Source of the DNA: Fallopia convolvulus
Lineage: Eukaryota > Streptophyta > Magnoliopsida > Caryophyllales > Polygonaceae
Reading direction: 5' to 3'
Assembly: GCA_964016875.1 (NCBI GenBank)
Contig: OZ024734.1
Span: 54,294,622-54,358,621, forward strand
DNA length: 64,000 nt
Below are positions 1 through 10,986 of the stretch, one piece after another; position 1 is the first letter of the stretch; every line of letters starts with the position of its first letter. The translations under genes were made by a program, and so were the position numbers. The notes beneath the pieces were generated by a model. The model saw only the letters and a program-made list of their open reading frames with translations. It did no database searches and had not been told where the DNA came from.

Positions 1-250
1 CCTTCTTTTTTTCCTTCACCTCACGCTTGAGGGAAGTCTCCCTCTCACGTGACTTCTCCAGGGCTTCCTCGGCTTTCTCCTTTGCTGCTAAAGCTCGAGC
101 GGTTTCCTCCTTAGCAGCCTTCAGTTCCTCACCCATTTTGAGAGCATCCTCCTTTGCCTTGCCTGCCTCGGTCTTTGCTTCCCTCAGCTTGCCTCTTAGA
201 TTAACAAGTTCTGACCTCATTTCTATGAAATCCTGCTTGCTATCAGCCAT
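1..250 (-). pseudogene. Coiled-coil protein fragment, open to the left edge
   Basis: The minus strand is open from an ATG at 250 to the window edge (83 codons). It begins MADSKQDFIEMRSEL and is almost wholly Lys/Glu/Ala heptad-like sequence (LREAKTEAGKAKEDALKMG and similar), so a long alpha-helical coiled coil is predicted. An in-frame TAG lies five codons upstream, preceded by a possible acceptor, so 250 may be a start or an exon edge. A damaged second copy lies at 36.9-37.03 kb. I do not recognise the family; charged coiled coils of this sort occur in plant transposon gag-like proteins and in structural proteins. It lies downstream of the SCC2-like exons on the same strand but is separated from them by their stop codon. 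Confidence 0.4.
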
Positions 251-521
251 GGCACAAGCAACCTACCAAATCCGGAGTTCTTATTAGGAACATAAATAGG
301 AAAGGGAGGGTCAAAAATTAAATTTAAAAAAAGGACTAAGAGATTTTTCTGGCAAATGTTGTACAAGTATTCTGATCAGATTTAATTGGTAGGATACAGC
401 TACTTAGACCTTGTTACTCATTAGCATTGTAACTTGTAAGGAGACTCAAACCGAGCCTAATATGCTAGCCTATCTTAGGAAAAACTTTAGGGCGAGCCTA
501 TTTCTATTTTATCAGGAAACT

Positions 522-2020
522 CTAATGGAACTCATTTCTAGAGTAAGAATATGGTAAATATACATTATCTGATCGTGCTGGCGACGGTGCATGTACAGGT
601 GATGGCGGGGAACGTTCAGGAAGAGAATGGGCCCGCTTGATCGGGCTAGATACATCAAAATCCATCTTTCTTTTTCTTTTCAGTTGGTCATGCTCTGGTT
701 CCATTCCTGTGACAAGAAAAAAACAAAGATAAAGAGCTTATTGTAAGAGATGACCATAAAATACAGACAAAATTGCATTGATCGGATTAATGTGAGTTGA
801 CAAGAATCTGTTACAATATGCTTATTGTAACAAAAGCAAGAGTGACTCCACAATATGCCAGCTATACATGGCTTAAATCTTAAATTAATGAGCAAGTATA
901 TAAAGGTTTTAAAAGTATTTAATAAGTATTAAAAACATGTGATAGGCTATCCAAGGGTACTACTAATGAAACCTTACAATAGTCATCTTTTAAAACATGC
1001 ATAGAGGAGAGAGGACCAGTCAAAGATTTCTCCTTGTATTAGCACCTCATCTAAACCACTTTAGCTTGCTACCACTTTTATTTTTCCAAATGCATCTTCA
1101 TTATTGGATAACTTGGTTTTGAAAAGACATTATCTTTCCAAAAACCCAGAAAAAGTTGACAAGATTCACACTTTCTACCTCCATAACATCCTGAAACAGC
1201 TAGGTGAGATAAGAATCACTTAGCCTGCTTTAGGCACTAAAAGTAGTAAGAAGTAAGAACAACCACAAGAAAACACTACAGACTTTTCTTGTTGAGCATA
1301 CATTCAAATCACTCTTTTTGATTGTTTGTGCAAGTGAACACCTGTGTATTGAGATGCAAAATACTTTAGGGTGTGTTTGGTTTACACATGAATATACATT
1401 ATCTTGGATTAAATGTCCCCTAACCGGTTTCATACCTCCCAGATTACACTCAAAAGCACTATTGTTGTATCGAAGAACTTCACAACAGAGATCCAAATCC
1501 TCCACGGTGCCACAAGGAGAGGCTTTCGTATCATTCTTAAGGTTCCTGCAGATTGAACAAAAAAATCTTTGTAAACCTTCTGAAAGCAGAAATTGCAAAC
1601 TGAAAAACTCTATATAGATGTTTACACCGATCACTGTCTTATTTTTGTGCAATATTAGAGTATTAGACGTGTTTAATCAAATCTCACAAGCCTCTTCCCA
1701 AATTCAGCACCTTCTCACTCACAATTCTCGGTACTAGTGCAAAAAAAAGTGACTTACAAATAGGAAATATCAGTCTCGCCAAGGAGGTCTGAAATTTTGC
1801 CGGCCTGAGCGAGCAAATCGCTCCGATTGCTCAACGGCTTTCGTGGCTGATCGTCGAACAAGCAGAGTTCCCGATCAATTGCTCCGAAGAAAGCCGGAAG
1901 AGAAGGTAAGGGCAAGCGAGGTGCGATTTCAGAGTGCGCAATGTTGCATAAATTCATGGCTCGGAGGCTCCACCCAATGGGATTGTAGGAGAAGCAAGGA
2001 GTACCAGGAGCACCGGACAT
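522..2020 (-). CDS. SCC2: SCC2 (cohesin loader) N-terminus-like protein, truncated, three exons
   Basis: Three minus-strand exons join in frame: 2020-1758, 1545-1436 and 706-522, with donors GTAAGTC and GTATGAA and acceptors ending CAG. They give 185 residues with a stop at 522. Residues about 25-90 (HSEIAPRLPLPSLPAFFGA, later LLGETDISYL) and exon 2 (NLKNDTKASPCGTVEDLDL) look like the N-terminus of plant SCC2/Nipped-B, recalled from memory rather than searched. In the family this end binds the partner SCC4/MAU2; the full protein is a HEAT-repeat factor of well over 1,000 residues that loads cohesin on chromatin. Here only the N-terminus remains, followed by a basic, Ser/Pro-rich tail (KRKRKMDFDVSSPIKR). 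The exon phases (2, then 1) match, which argues against random decay. Expression is unknown. Confidence 0.5.
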
Positions 2021-2567
2021 TTTCTTTTGGTGGATCAGAGGAGATCGGAAGACGGATTCGAAAGGTTAGAACTCAAATTGCGGACATGAATGCTCGATTG
2101 CGTTGAGTTTGTAGAATTTGGGAGAAAACTGTAGTTGAGAGATAAAGCCCTAGGTAGAGAGAGATGGGAAATAGGAGTCTGGAAGGAGAGAAATAGCGGG
2201 AATTGAACGAGAAGTCCTTCGGCATTTTGTTTTCTGCATTACGTTCTTTCCTCTTGCAGGCGGCCCAATGAGACCCAAAAAACTGAAAAAGAAAGCATTT
2301 CGGCTTCTTCTTCCCACATCGATAATTTTGCTACACTTTAGCCAGTATATAAGGCAGAAGGAGATCCAACAGGTCGCCAAGCCCAGTAGCGTGAGAACGT
2401 GGGCCTTGGCATATAATGGTGGGTTATATTTAAATTTCCGGGTCGGATTCGGGTTTCGCATGTACTTGGTCTAGCCCTCTCCAAGTGAAGTAGGGTTATA
2501 ATGGGCCAGTGGCGGGATTCGGATCCTCCGCTTATCTAGTCTACAGGGCCGGTGGTGTGGCTCTTGG
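2021..2567. promoter_or_regulatory. Upstream region of the SCC2-like gene
   Basis: The interval holds the presumed 5' UTR and promoter of the minus-strand SCC2-like gene. A TATA-like TTATATA on the minus strand lies near 2347-2353, about 330 bases before the ATG. The stretch is conserved, with substitutions and gaps, in the second copy near 38.9-39.2 kb. No independent gene is seen. Confidence 0.3.
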
Positions 2568-3090
2568 GCCCACCAACTTTTTTTATTATTTATTTTTCCC
2601 TAAATATTTTTTATTGTGTTTCAACAATAAATGTAAATTTTTTAAAAAATAAACACAAAAATATATAATTTGATCAAATACATTTAGGGCCATCCATTTT
2701 TTTTCCTAAATATTTTATTATTATTGAAAGGCCACCAACTTTTTTTATTTATTTTTTATTGTGTTTCAACAATAAATTTAAAATTTAAAAAAAAATACAC
2801 ACAAAAATATATAATTTGATCAAATACATTTAGGGCCATCCATTTTTTTCCTAAATATTTTATTATTATTGAAAGGCCACCAAATTTTTTTATTTATTTT
2901 TTTATTGTGTTTCAACAATAAATTTAAAATTTTAAAAAAATACACACAAAATAATATATAATTTGATCAAATACATTTAGGGCCATCCAATTTTTTTTTC
3001 CTAAATATTTTTTTATTATGTTTCAATAATAAATGTAAAAATAAAAAATGAATACACACAAAAAATATATAATTTGACTCAAATACATTT
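2568..3090. repeat. A/T-rich tandem repeat, ~145-160 bp unit, about 3.5 copies
   Basis: The units share the order ccaccaa, T-rich tract, attgtgtttcaacaataaa, A-rich tract, atataatttgatcaaatac, atttagggccatcc. Copies begin near 2568, 2731 and 2876, with a partial copy from about 2990. Divergence between copies is mainly length change in the T and A tracts. Confidence 0.8.
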
Positions 3091-3091
3091 A

Positions 3092-3313
3092 GAGCTCGTT
3101 TGTTTCTATACTCGAAACCATGTTGGAATGAGGAATCAGGTTGGAATACGTTTCACTAATACCCACCTCAAAGATAAGGCATGAGTTTATGTGCATTTTG
3201 AGGAAATGAGAATGAGTCATACCCAAACCTTATTTCATACCAAACACTGAAAAAGGGGATAGATCATATATAACTCGATTCCTTATACCCTAGGTATAGA
3301 ACCAAACATGCCC
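3092..3313. mobile_element. Tourist-like MITE (PIF/Harbinger), 222 bp, TSD TTA
   Basis: The imperfect terminal repeats read GAGCTCGTTTGTTTCTATAC on the left and, as reverse complement of the right end, GGGCATGTTTGGTTCTATAC. TTA flanks both sides (3089-3091 and 3314-3316), the target duplication typical of PIF/Harbinger. The element is non-coding. Confidence 0.7.
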
Positions 3314-3540
3314 TTAATTGATTATCCATTTTCATCAAAATAAAACAGGGCGGTGTTGAAATCCGAAATAAATAAGTACTAAAAATAAAGTTTTAAACTA
3401 ATAAACTAATAGGCATGCAACACGTGAAACAATTTATGTGCGTTTTGAAGAGATTTTAAAATGATTATATGTGCATGTAAGTTTTTCACTCTTGTAAATA
3501 AAAGTGGGGTTTTGCTACTTTTAACAAGACAGTTTATAAG

Positions 3541-3995
3541 AATAATCAACAGAAAGGATAGGAAGGGTAGTAGGTTGATAAATGCAGTTGTTTTGAGGGG
3601 CATTGCGATAACTTATCTATGTATATTTTTGTTTTAGGTAATTGTACCATGGTAGTTTTGAGCTTTAGCGACTAGACTTGTCATTAGAATTTGACATACC
3701 AAATTAGAGGTAAGTAAATTTGGACTTTGCCTTTGAACTATGAAACTTTAGGATAAATATGTTACACCTCAAAGCAATTTCATTTTTTGGTTAAATTCGA
3801 TTTTGGACAGCTCTATTGTAAAACAAAAAAATTGTACCTTTGAAATGCACATACTTAATACTTGTAATGCTTATAAATTACAAGCATGCACCTTATTTCA
3901 TGCATTCAATCAGCTCAAACAAGCATTTTCTAACTACGAAATCAACAGAAAGAACTAATAATGAGGTACATCGCCACAAATGAATCCTAAATCAA
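3541..3995. repeat. Dispersed duplicate of 46.13-47.0 kb
   Basis: This non-coding segment matches a stretch downstream of the CCCH gene in the same orientation. Shared strings include gactttgcctttgaactatg (3724) and the block gaggtacatcgcc...aaatgaatcctaaatc (3963 versus 46962). It appears to be a relic of an old duplication. No coding sequence is seen. Confidence 0.6.
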
Positions 3996-4032
3996 ACTCT
4001 ATCAATATAGAACAGGATGTCAACCGGTTGGG

Positions 4033-4328
4033 GATTTCGACAGATCTGACATTGTGCAAGGATAGTTGGAGGGAAAAGATTGAGTTGTGGATAGCTAGTC
4101 ACATGGACAGATCGGCCCACATGGGCTCATGGCTATTTTTTTCTATGTTTTGTTCTATTTTGTTTCGGTTTTACTTTTAGTTGCCTTGTTTTTTTTTATC
4201 TTGTTTTGTGGTCTCGTCGGGTTTTTTGGTCGCTCCCCTGTCGCATTAAGCCCGGAGTGCCCCCATCTTCACCCCCAGATTTCCCGCAAGGGAAGCTCTA
4301 CTAGATAAATATTGTTGTTGTTGTTGTG
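4033..4328 (+). mobile_element. 5'-truncated LINE 3' end with (TTG)n tail
   Basis: The reading CKDSWREKIELWIASHMD at about 4058-4115 resembles the last residues of plant LINE reverse-transcriptase ORFs. It is followed by a T-rich 3' UTR, the text gatttcccgcaagggaagct, and a (ttg)4-5 tail at 4311-4326. Simple-repeat tails of this type are usual for plant LINEs. Target duplications were not found. Confidence 0.45.
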
Positions 4329-5700
4329 GTTAGCTCTTCCCATTGCTCGCAGGTCACAAAAAAGAAAAAGAAAAGGAAAGAGGTAGTATTATTGTAAATA
4401 CTGTTCCATTTTGCTATATACTTATAAATTCCTGAATGGCATCATCTCATTAAGACCATCAGCAAACACACCACCAGAAAAGATGATAAACATAATTAAT
4501 ATTGTTCCATTTTGCTATATACTTCACCAGAAAACACGATTGACTCTAAAGTAGTAGCCACTTTCTTTAAGCTGGATGGTGCTTGAACCAAGAAAAACAT
4601 ACCCTAAACCATCAATCTTTCTTTCTTTTTTTTGGAAACTGGTAAATGCTTGTATTACTTTGCAAAAAGCATACAAAAAAGAGAGAAAGAGACTACCTGA
4701 ATACTAGATTAAAATGATCTCAATGCAAGCATGGATCATTTTCTTGGAAGTTCTAGTTTGAATCACACTTGCCCTTCATTAATTTGATTGCACGGTTAAA
4801 AGTCAAAGAATCTTTAAGCTCTCATCCAACCATACAGAGCATGCATCTTCCAGGTAAGTTACAATAGCATCATTACATATAACAAAATCCTGTATAATCC
4901 AGAAATTCTCCTTGTTGAAAGAGCAGAATCCTGTTGATAATATTTTTTTCACTAAGTGCAGGTGCACTATATACTTCCATTAGCCATATCATATTGTACT
5001 ACATACCAAAACTGGGTTCAAAGAGAACAATCCCAAACCTTAACTCATAATTCATACTTGCCATGGTTACACATTGATATCTAAAAGAGAAAATTGCCAT
5101 TAACTATCTTTTCTTATCATTATATCATCACAGTGTGTAAACCTCCATTGCTAAAAAGGAACTTCAAGAAAATGTTTACACATTGATATCTTTTCTTATC
5201 ATTATCATTATTTCCTTGCAGCTTCTGTGTTTTCTTTTCACAGAAATATTTGCAAAATAAGAGATATCTTTTTTAAAGTCCATTGTGAAATATTTGCAAA
5301 ATAAGAGATAGCTTATGTGTTTTCCTTGCAGCTTCTGTGTTTTCTTTTTTAAAGAATAGGTACAATTACCAATTATTTAAAACACAATATTGTACTATAC
5401 GAAATTTAACGTAAAAAAATTACAAATTCAAATCTAATATTAAAATAAAATAAAATAAAGAGTTTACTTATATTAAATAGGACGGACATTCATTTAAATA
5501 GACGAAAAATCCAAGAAAATGTTGTAAGCGAGGCGCTTAGGCCCTGTTTCTATTGGACGGTCTAATGTTTGTCTTGTAACGAGCTAGTACTTCAGTGTAT
5601 AAAAGAGAAAAGAAAATGTTGTATCTTACGGGGAGCGCGTACATTTAAATCTCCACGCCGGCGTGTGTTTTTCAACATTATTCAATAATTTTCAATATTT
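4329..5700. other. Intergenic, no gene seen
   Basis: A/T-rich DNA with local short duplications: tttcttatcattatatcatc-like text is repeated near 5110-5210, and ttccttgcagcttctgtg occurs near 5212 and 5322. No convincing reading frame, RNA gene or complete transposon is visible. Confidence 0.5.
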
Positions 5701-6721
5701 CTTAATTTCATAATTGTCAATCATGTAAAGCAAAATTCCTTCTTCATCCCAGGGCCAAGTCGGATCCTCGTCTCTCTCCTCGACTCCTCGAGTTGTGTAA
5801 ATCAAGAAGTTCACAACAAGTTGAGTGGGCGGAGAGGTGATTGAGCTGGTGTTACTATTGTTTCCCTAGATTGTGCTACTCGAGTTTGGGTCATAGATTT
5901 CCATAGTTTGTGTTGTTCGACTTGTTTCAGGTTTTCGCAATTCCCGGCCTGAAAATTTGCTTTTGAGGCGGGGCAAGAGAAATGCAGTTTCGAATTGAAG
6001 TTTAATTTGGACGTAGACGACTTCTTAGAGGTAAATTTTGTTGAAATTTTTTTATTTTCGGCCTGAAATTTGTGCTGTTAATTCTCAGTGTATAAATATA
6101 TTTTTTGGTCAAAAATTTACTCTTCGTTCTTGTAGTATATACGACTTTGCTAGGTCGAAGCTTTTGTCCCTTGCCGTTCTTGCTGGGTCGGAGCCGTTCT
6201 GAAAAGAGGAGGCTCTGTAACTGTGTTCATCTTTATTTGTGCGTATCTTGCGCCTTGTTTAACTTGATCAACAGAGCATTGAGTCTCTGTGCAGCTCTGT
6301 ATGATTTGTGTTCTTGTTCAAGGATTAGGTGTCTGTTCAAGGAGGTATGGGTTTGGAATTCCATACTTGAAATCGGGTCTTCAGTTGGATTTTAGGAATC
6401 TAGATTTGGGTTTTGGATTTCAGGCCAGGTATCAAAAACCAATACCCACCCAGTATGAGGATTCGTTATCGTAACCGATCAAACACTCAAACAGACACAT
6501 GAATCAGATTTCATTCTTAACCTGGGTCCTGATTCCTCATACCAGATTAGCAAACGCCCCCTTATTTCCTTCTTCTTCATGGTTATGCAGTTCTTAAATA
6601 AGTTGGTTAATTTTAAAGTTTGATCAATTTGTTAAGATATACGCTTTTACCTTATTAGTATCCTGAAATTTGAATGTTTTTTGCTTGCAGGTTGTTGATT
6701 TGATTCACTTGTTGCCAGAAA
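5701..6721 (+). promoter_or_regulatory. DRM2 promoter, 5' UTR and probable 5'-UTR intron
   Basis: A GC-richer leader at about 5750-6030 ends in a possible donor (ttagag|gtaaat, about 6031). A matching acceptor (tgcttgcag) ends at 6690, just before the leader of the ATG exon. Within this intron, 6330-6545 looks like a decayed Tourist-type MITE (right end near 6545 reads gcaaacgccccctta). The transcription start is not determined. Confidence 0.4.
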
Positions 6722-9712
6722 ATGGTATGTTTTGAAGATAATTATTGTTTGATGTTGTGTTGCTAACCTGGTTTCAGTTTATCATTATTTATGGTCATTA
6801 CAATTTCAAATGTATTGTGTTCAAATCATGATTACCGATTATCACACTCATATAGTTTATCGTTGATTGTTGACAGGAAAGTGTCAACTTTAGTTGGATT
6901 GAGAGTGACAATGAGTCTGAAATTGATACTCCTGCTGTTAATTCTACTTTAGCTGTGACTAATAATGGAGGAAACACTTCTACTATTTTTGAGGTAATCT
7001 TTGGACTTGTATTCTACTTCACCCTTGTTGAAATTTATTTGCTTGAGTGGTGCGATGCTAATATCCTAATACGCAAAACTAGGGGTTTAGCTAGTTAGTT
7101 AGTTTGGATTAAAAGTGGAATTCACCTTCACATTAGGTATAAAATATTGTAAGTGACCTGAATATCTAAATTTTCTCGTGGTAACGACCACATAGTGTCT
7201 ACATGATATCTAATTGTAATCCTACGAAAAAAATATTCTTGAGGCAACTCTACTACACCCTGTTGTAGAATCATTTTGCTTTAAAACTTTTGAGGTGTCA
7301 TTTCTCTTTGGAACTCTTATTGGAATACTCTGATCCAGCTCATTCTAATAATTTTCATGCTCATTTGCTGTAGGCAAGCTCCTCGTCTAGGCCATCAAGC
7401 TCATTGTTTCACCATTTTGTGGGAATGGGATTCTCTGATAAGATGGTTACAACAGCACTTGAAGAAAACGGTAACTCTTTTTCATGTGTACTTTGATTAT
7501 ATTTTACTATGAGGCACTAACTCCTTACGCTTTTTATGCAGTGGATGGAAATGTGGAATCCATTTTGGAAACACTTCTTACTCATACAGTGAGTCTGTAA
7601 CTGCCTCCTTCTGATGTATTGTCTTTCTTGTTGAATGTTGAACTGAAGTGTTACTACCTTGCGAGTTTCTATATAGAAAGGCTGTCTGAACTCTCATTCA
7701 GAATATCAAACTCTAGAGTTCAACAACTAGCTCCACTATCTGCCATTTACTGATGTAAAACTATACCTGCTGTACACAGATATCTAAATAGATGAACTTG
7801 TTGTTAGAAACAATCTTCATAGAGAAACTATGCTATGGTATCGTAGCTGGCTTGCTTGGTGTTTAGATCTATATGTGTTAGCAACTTTTCTGGTATCACT
7901 TTTTTGCCCTTCTTTGCCCCATATCTCCAGAATTCACTATTACCTTCCAAAATTTTAAGAGAATCCATTCTGCTTGTACTTTGATGAGTGTTAGACACAT
8001 CTATATATGTTAGTTCTTGACTTTATTATTCCATGAAAATTAACATTCGAAGTTTTTATTGCTAAGCACTAGCTCCACTATTTTTAACCTTTTTCATTCT
8101 TGATAATATTCAGGCTCTGCTAAACTCTCCCACAAGACATCAAGAAGCTGATAGAACACTAAGGAAAGATCCAGATGTTGACTCTCATTTGCAAACAGAA
8201 TGTGATTCTGATTTCATTTCTTCTGATGATAACCTGAATTTTGAAGAGAATCTTCAGGATAATTTTTCAGACTCGGATAGCGATTTTGAAGATAAGGTAC
8301 TAAATGCATGTTGTTGTGTGCTTCTTGTTCTAACATTTGAATGCTTTGCCTTATTTGTTGCTGGGAGGTTTAACTCACTGGTTGTGTCATTTTGGCAGAA
8401 ACTTGTTCTATCTCTGTCTGATGAGAGAAGTCGGAAGCTGTCATTTTTGGAGGACATGAACTTCCCAAAGGAGGAAGCTTTAATAGAAATACAAAGATGT
8501 GGTATGGCTTGCTTCATGGTGTTTTTTTTTATCTTGCTTGCCTTTTCCATGACAAGTCAAGGGCTTCATTTTATAGATGATATTTTGGATTGAATTTGAA
8601 TGGTTTTTGTTTTATTTTTTGTTGTTGGTAGGCTCAGAAGCATCAGTTGAAGAGCTAGCATATTTTATCTTGGCTGCTCAAATGGCTAGGGCAGATGATC
8701 CAAATTATGTGGATCCACCACCTAGAGAGGTAATATTTATCATTAATGCCTACTTATATAATTTATTTCAGCCATGAATGTGCATTATGATGTCAAGGCA
8801 TCTAAGGGTTATTGTTAATTTTCAGTCAAAACTGGAGTATAAGAAGAGGCAAATGGGGTGTAGGATGCTATCAAAGAAGAGACAGAGAGGCGGTGATGAT
8901 GAAGAGCCGATTCGAATCCCTAAACCAATGATCGGTTTTGGTGTTCCTAGTGAGCCCTGCACACACAGTAGGAGACTTCCACTGGCAGCTATTGGGCCCC
9001 CATACTTCTTCTACGAGAATGTTGCCCTTGCTCCTAAAGGGGTTTGGGACACCATCTCTCGGTTTCTGTATGATATCGAACCAGAGTTTGTGGATTCCAA
9101 GTACTTCTGTGCCACTGCCAGGAAAAGAGGATATATCCACAACCTCCCAATTGAGAACCGATTTCCCCTCATTCCTCTTCCTCCTCGGACGATACACGAT
9201 GCCTTCCCCCTTTCTAGGAGATGGTGGCCAGGATGGGACACGAGAACCAAGCTCAACTGCTTGCAGACTTGCATTGGGAGTGCAAAGCTGACTGAGAGAA
9301 TACGCAAGAAGCTTGAGCACTGGCCCAATGATCCTCCCCTGGACGTGCAGAAATACGTCATGTACGGATGCAAGAAGTGGAATCTGGTGTGGGTTGGGAG
9401 GAACAAGCTTGCACCCCTGGAGCCGGAAGAGATAGAGCTACTTTTAGGATTCCCCAAGAACCACACAAGGGGAGGTGGAATAAGCAGGACTGACAGATAC
9501 AAGTCCCTTGGTAATTCATTCCAGGTGATTCTAAATTGTGTATTTGGTGATTGATTCTTTGGGTTTGTGCTTTTTTGGCTCGATCGATCTTTGTTTCATG
9601 TGCTATGTGGGTTTGTGTCTGTTTGCAGGTGGACACTGTTGCCTACCAACTGTCTGTCCTAAAGGAGATATTTCCAGCCGGAATCAAGGTCTTGTCTCTA
9701 TTCTCGGGGATT

Positions 9713-9747
<35 letters not shown>

Positions 9748-10123
9748 GGTGGCTCTGCATAGGCTGGGCATCCCTCTGAAAGTGGTGGTCTCGGTCGAGA
9801 TCTCAGAAGTGAACCAGAACATCGTTAAGAGCTGGTGGGAACAGACGAATCAGAATGGGACCTTGATCCACATCGGGGACGTGCAGCAGCTCACCAGCGA
9901 CAAGTTGGAGGAGTACATCAGCAGGTTTGGGGGGTTCGACTTGATCATGGGAGGCTCTCCCTGCAACAATCTTGCTGGGAGCAACCGAGTCAGCCGAGAT
10001 GGGCTCGAGGGAAAGGAGTCTTCCCTCTTTTTTGACTACTGTAGGATTCTCGAAGCTGTCAAGAATATCATGGCCACAAAAATGCTCTATTTCTTACATA
10101 ATGCATTCAACTACACTGAATAA
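6722..10123 (+). CDS. DRM2: DRM2-type de novo DNA (cytosine-5) methyltransferase
   Basis: Nine coding exons join in frame: 6722-6724 (ATG alone), 6877-6993, 7374-7470, 7542-7588, 8114-8296, 8399-8501, 8632-8729, 8826-9524 and 9629-10123, giving 613 residues, close to the usual DRM2 length. Two UBA domains (about 50-88, FVGMGFSDKMVTTALEENG; about 163-200) precede an acidic linker and the rearranged catalytic domain. The motif order is the DRM hallmark: FFYENVALAPKG, then LGNSFQVDTVAYQLS, then motif I VLSLFSGIGG (about 471-480), VVSVEISEVN, and the catalytic Pro-Cys in GGSPCNNLAGSN (Cys 561). The nuclear enzyme methylates cytosines in all contexts, guided by 24-nt siRNAs, AGO4 and Pol V transcripts. 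Oddity: motif I is followed by a 31-G run giving 11 glycines where the family has GGAEVALHRLG. The last residues, from about ATKMLYF, differ from the usual short tail. TRM61 converges from the right. Confidence 0.92.
9716..9746 (+). repeat. 31-nt poly-G homopolymer inside DRM2 motif I
   Basis: An uninterrupted run of 31 G lies between the codons of SGIG (GGA, 9713-9715) and EVALHRLG. It stays in frame and codes for ten extra-glycine codons in place of the usual Gly-Ala. Such a long G run in an exon is rare and may be an assembly or gap-filling artefact. Confidence 0.9.
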
Positions 10124-10986
10124 TCCGAATAGCGTCGTTGGTCTTGCTTCATTTTAGCTGTATTCTGGGATTTTTTTGATGCAGCCATTCAATAGAAAGC
10201 CACGCCAAGATTTTCGAATTCAACATTGTGCTTAAAGAACAATAGCAAGGGCAAATGCGCTAATGGTTTCTCTTCTCTAACCAAGGCCGGTTCAACGCAA
10301 GCAAGACTACAATCTTCCTGGCACAAATGGTTGTGAATAGACTTATCAAGGTCCGACCCGATCCAACTCACTAAAACCGACAATCGACCAGACCGGAAAT
10401 TTATTATGATGCATCAACAACTAGGCTCTGGTATGAAACTAGGGTCTCTATGAAACCAAGATTCAGCAAAACATCATTTTTATAGGATCTAACAAGATGT
10501 GTTATGTAATTAGACTTTTTGCAAGAATCTCATAAAATAAAATAAGCTTGATATTTGAATTTTCATATTTGTCATTGGGTGGAAGATGTCATACATTGCA
10601 AGCTTCCAGCCTATTTAGAGGGAGGCTCCAAAAGTATTAAGATATTTCTAGATAAAGTAAATGTTCCATGTTCATGGAAAATAATATGTCTTTAGGGGTG
10701 TTGTATCAACTTGCCAGTGTGCTGCTGCTGGGGTGCATATGAATATTCAGTGCTACTATATTGTCAAGCTTACTATACAGAGCTAGACAATATTGCATAC
10801 ACAGCAAGGAAGATAACAAATGTCACGTGTACTGGCATGCTTGCTGTATGGCAGCAGCTCAGAAATTCGCACAACCAAATCAAAGATGAAAACAGGTCCT
10901 CTTTGTGTCATAAGAATCTACCAATCAAAGATCAAAACAGCTTAGGATCGGAATCCTTCCAAGAGGCACACAACTTCAATCGTCAT
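10124..10986. other. Convergent intergenic region between DRM2 and TRM61
   Basis: The 863 bases carry the 3' ends of both genes. AT-rich text near 10520-10545 (cataaaataaaataagc) could serve as a polyadenylation region. No further reading frame with recognisable content is seen. Confidence 0.4.

Noticed and set aside
1230..1652. 140-codon minus-strand frame as a separate gene
   Set aside because: It is SCC2-like exon 2 plus flanking intron sequence read without splicing.
8871..9502. Minus-strand open frames across DRM2 exon 8
   Set aside because: Shadow of the conserved methyltransferase domain on the other strand, with no recognisable content.
9538..9762. Plus-strand frame ending in a poly-Gly stretch
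   Set aside because: It reads the DRM2 intron and the poly-G run in the wrong frame.
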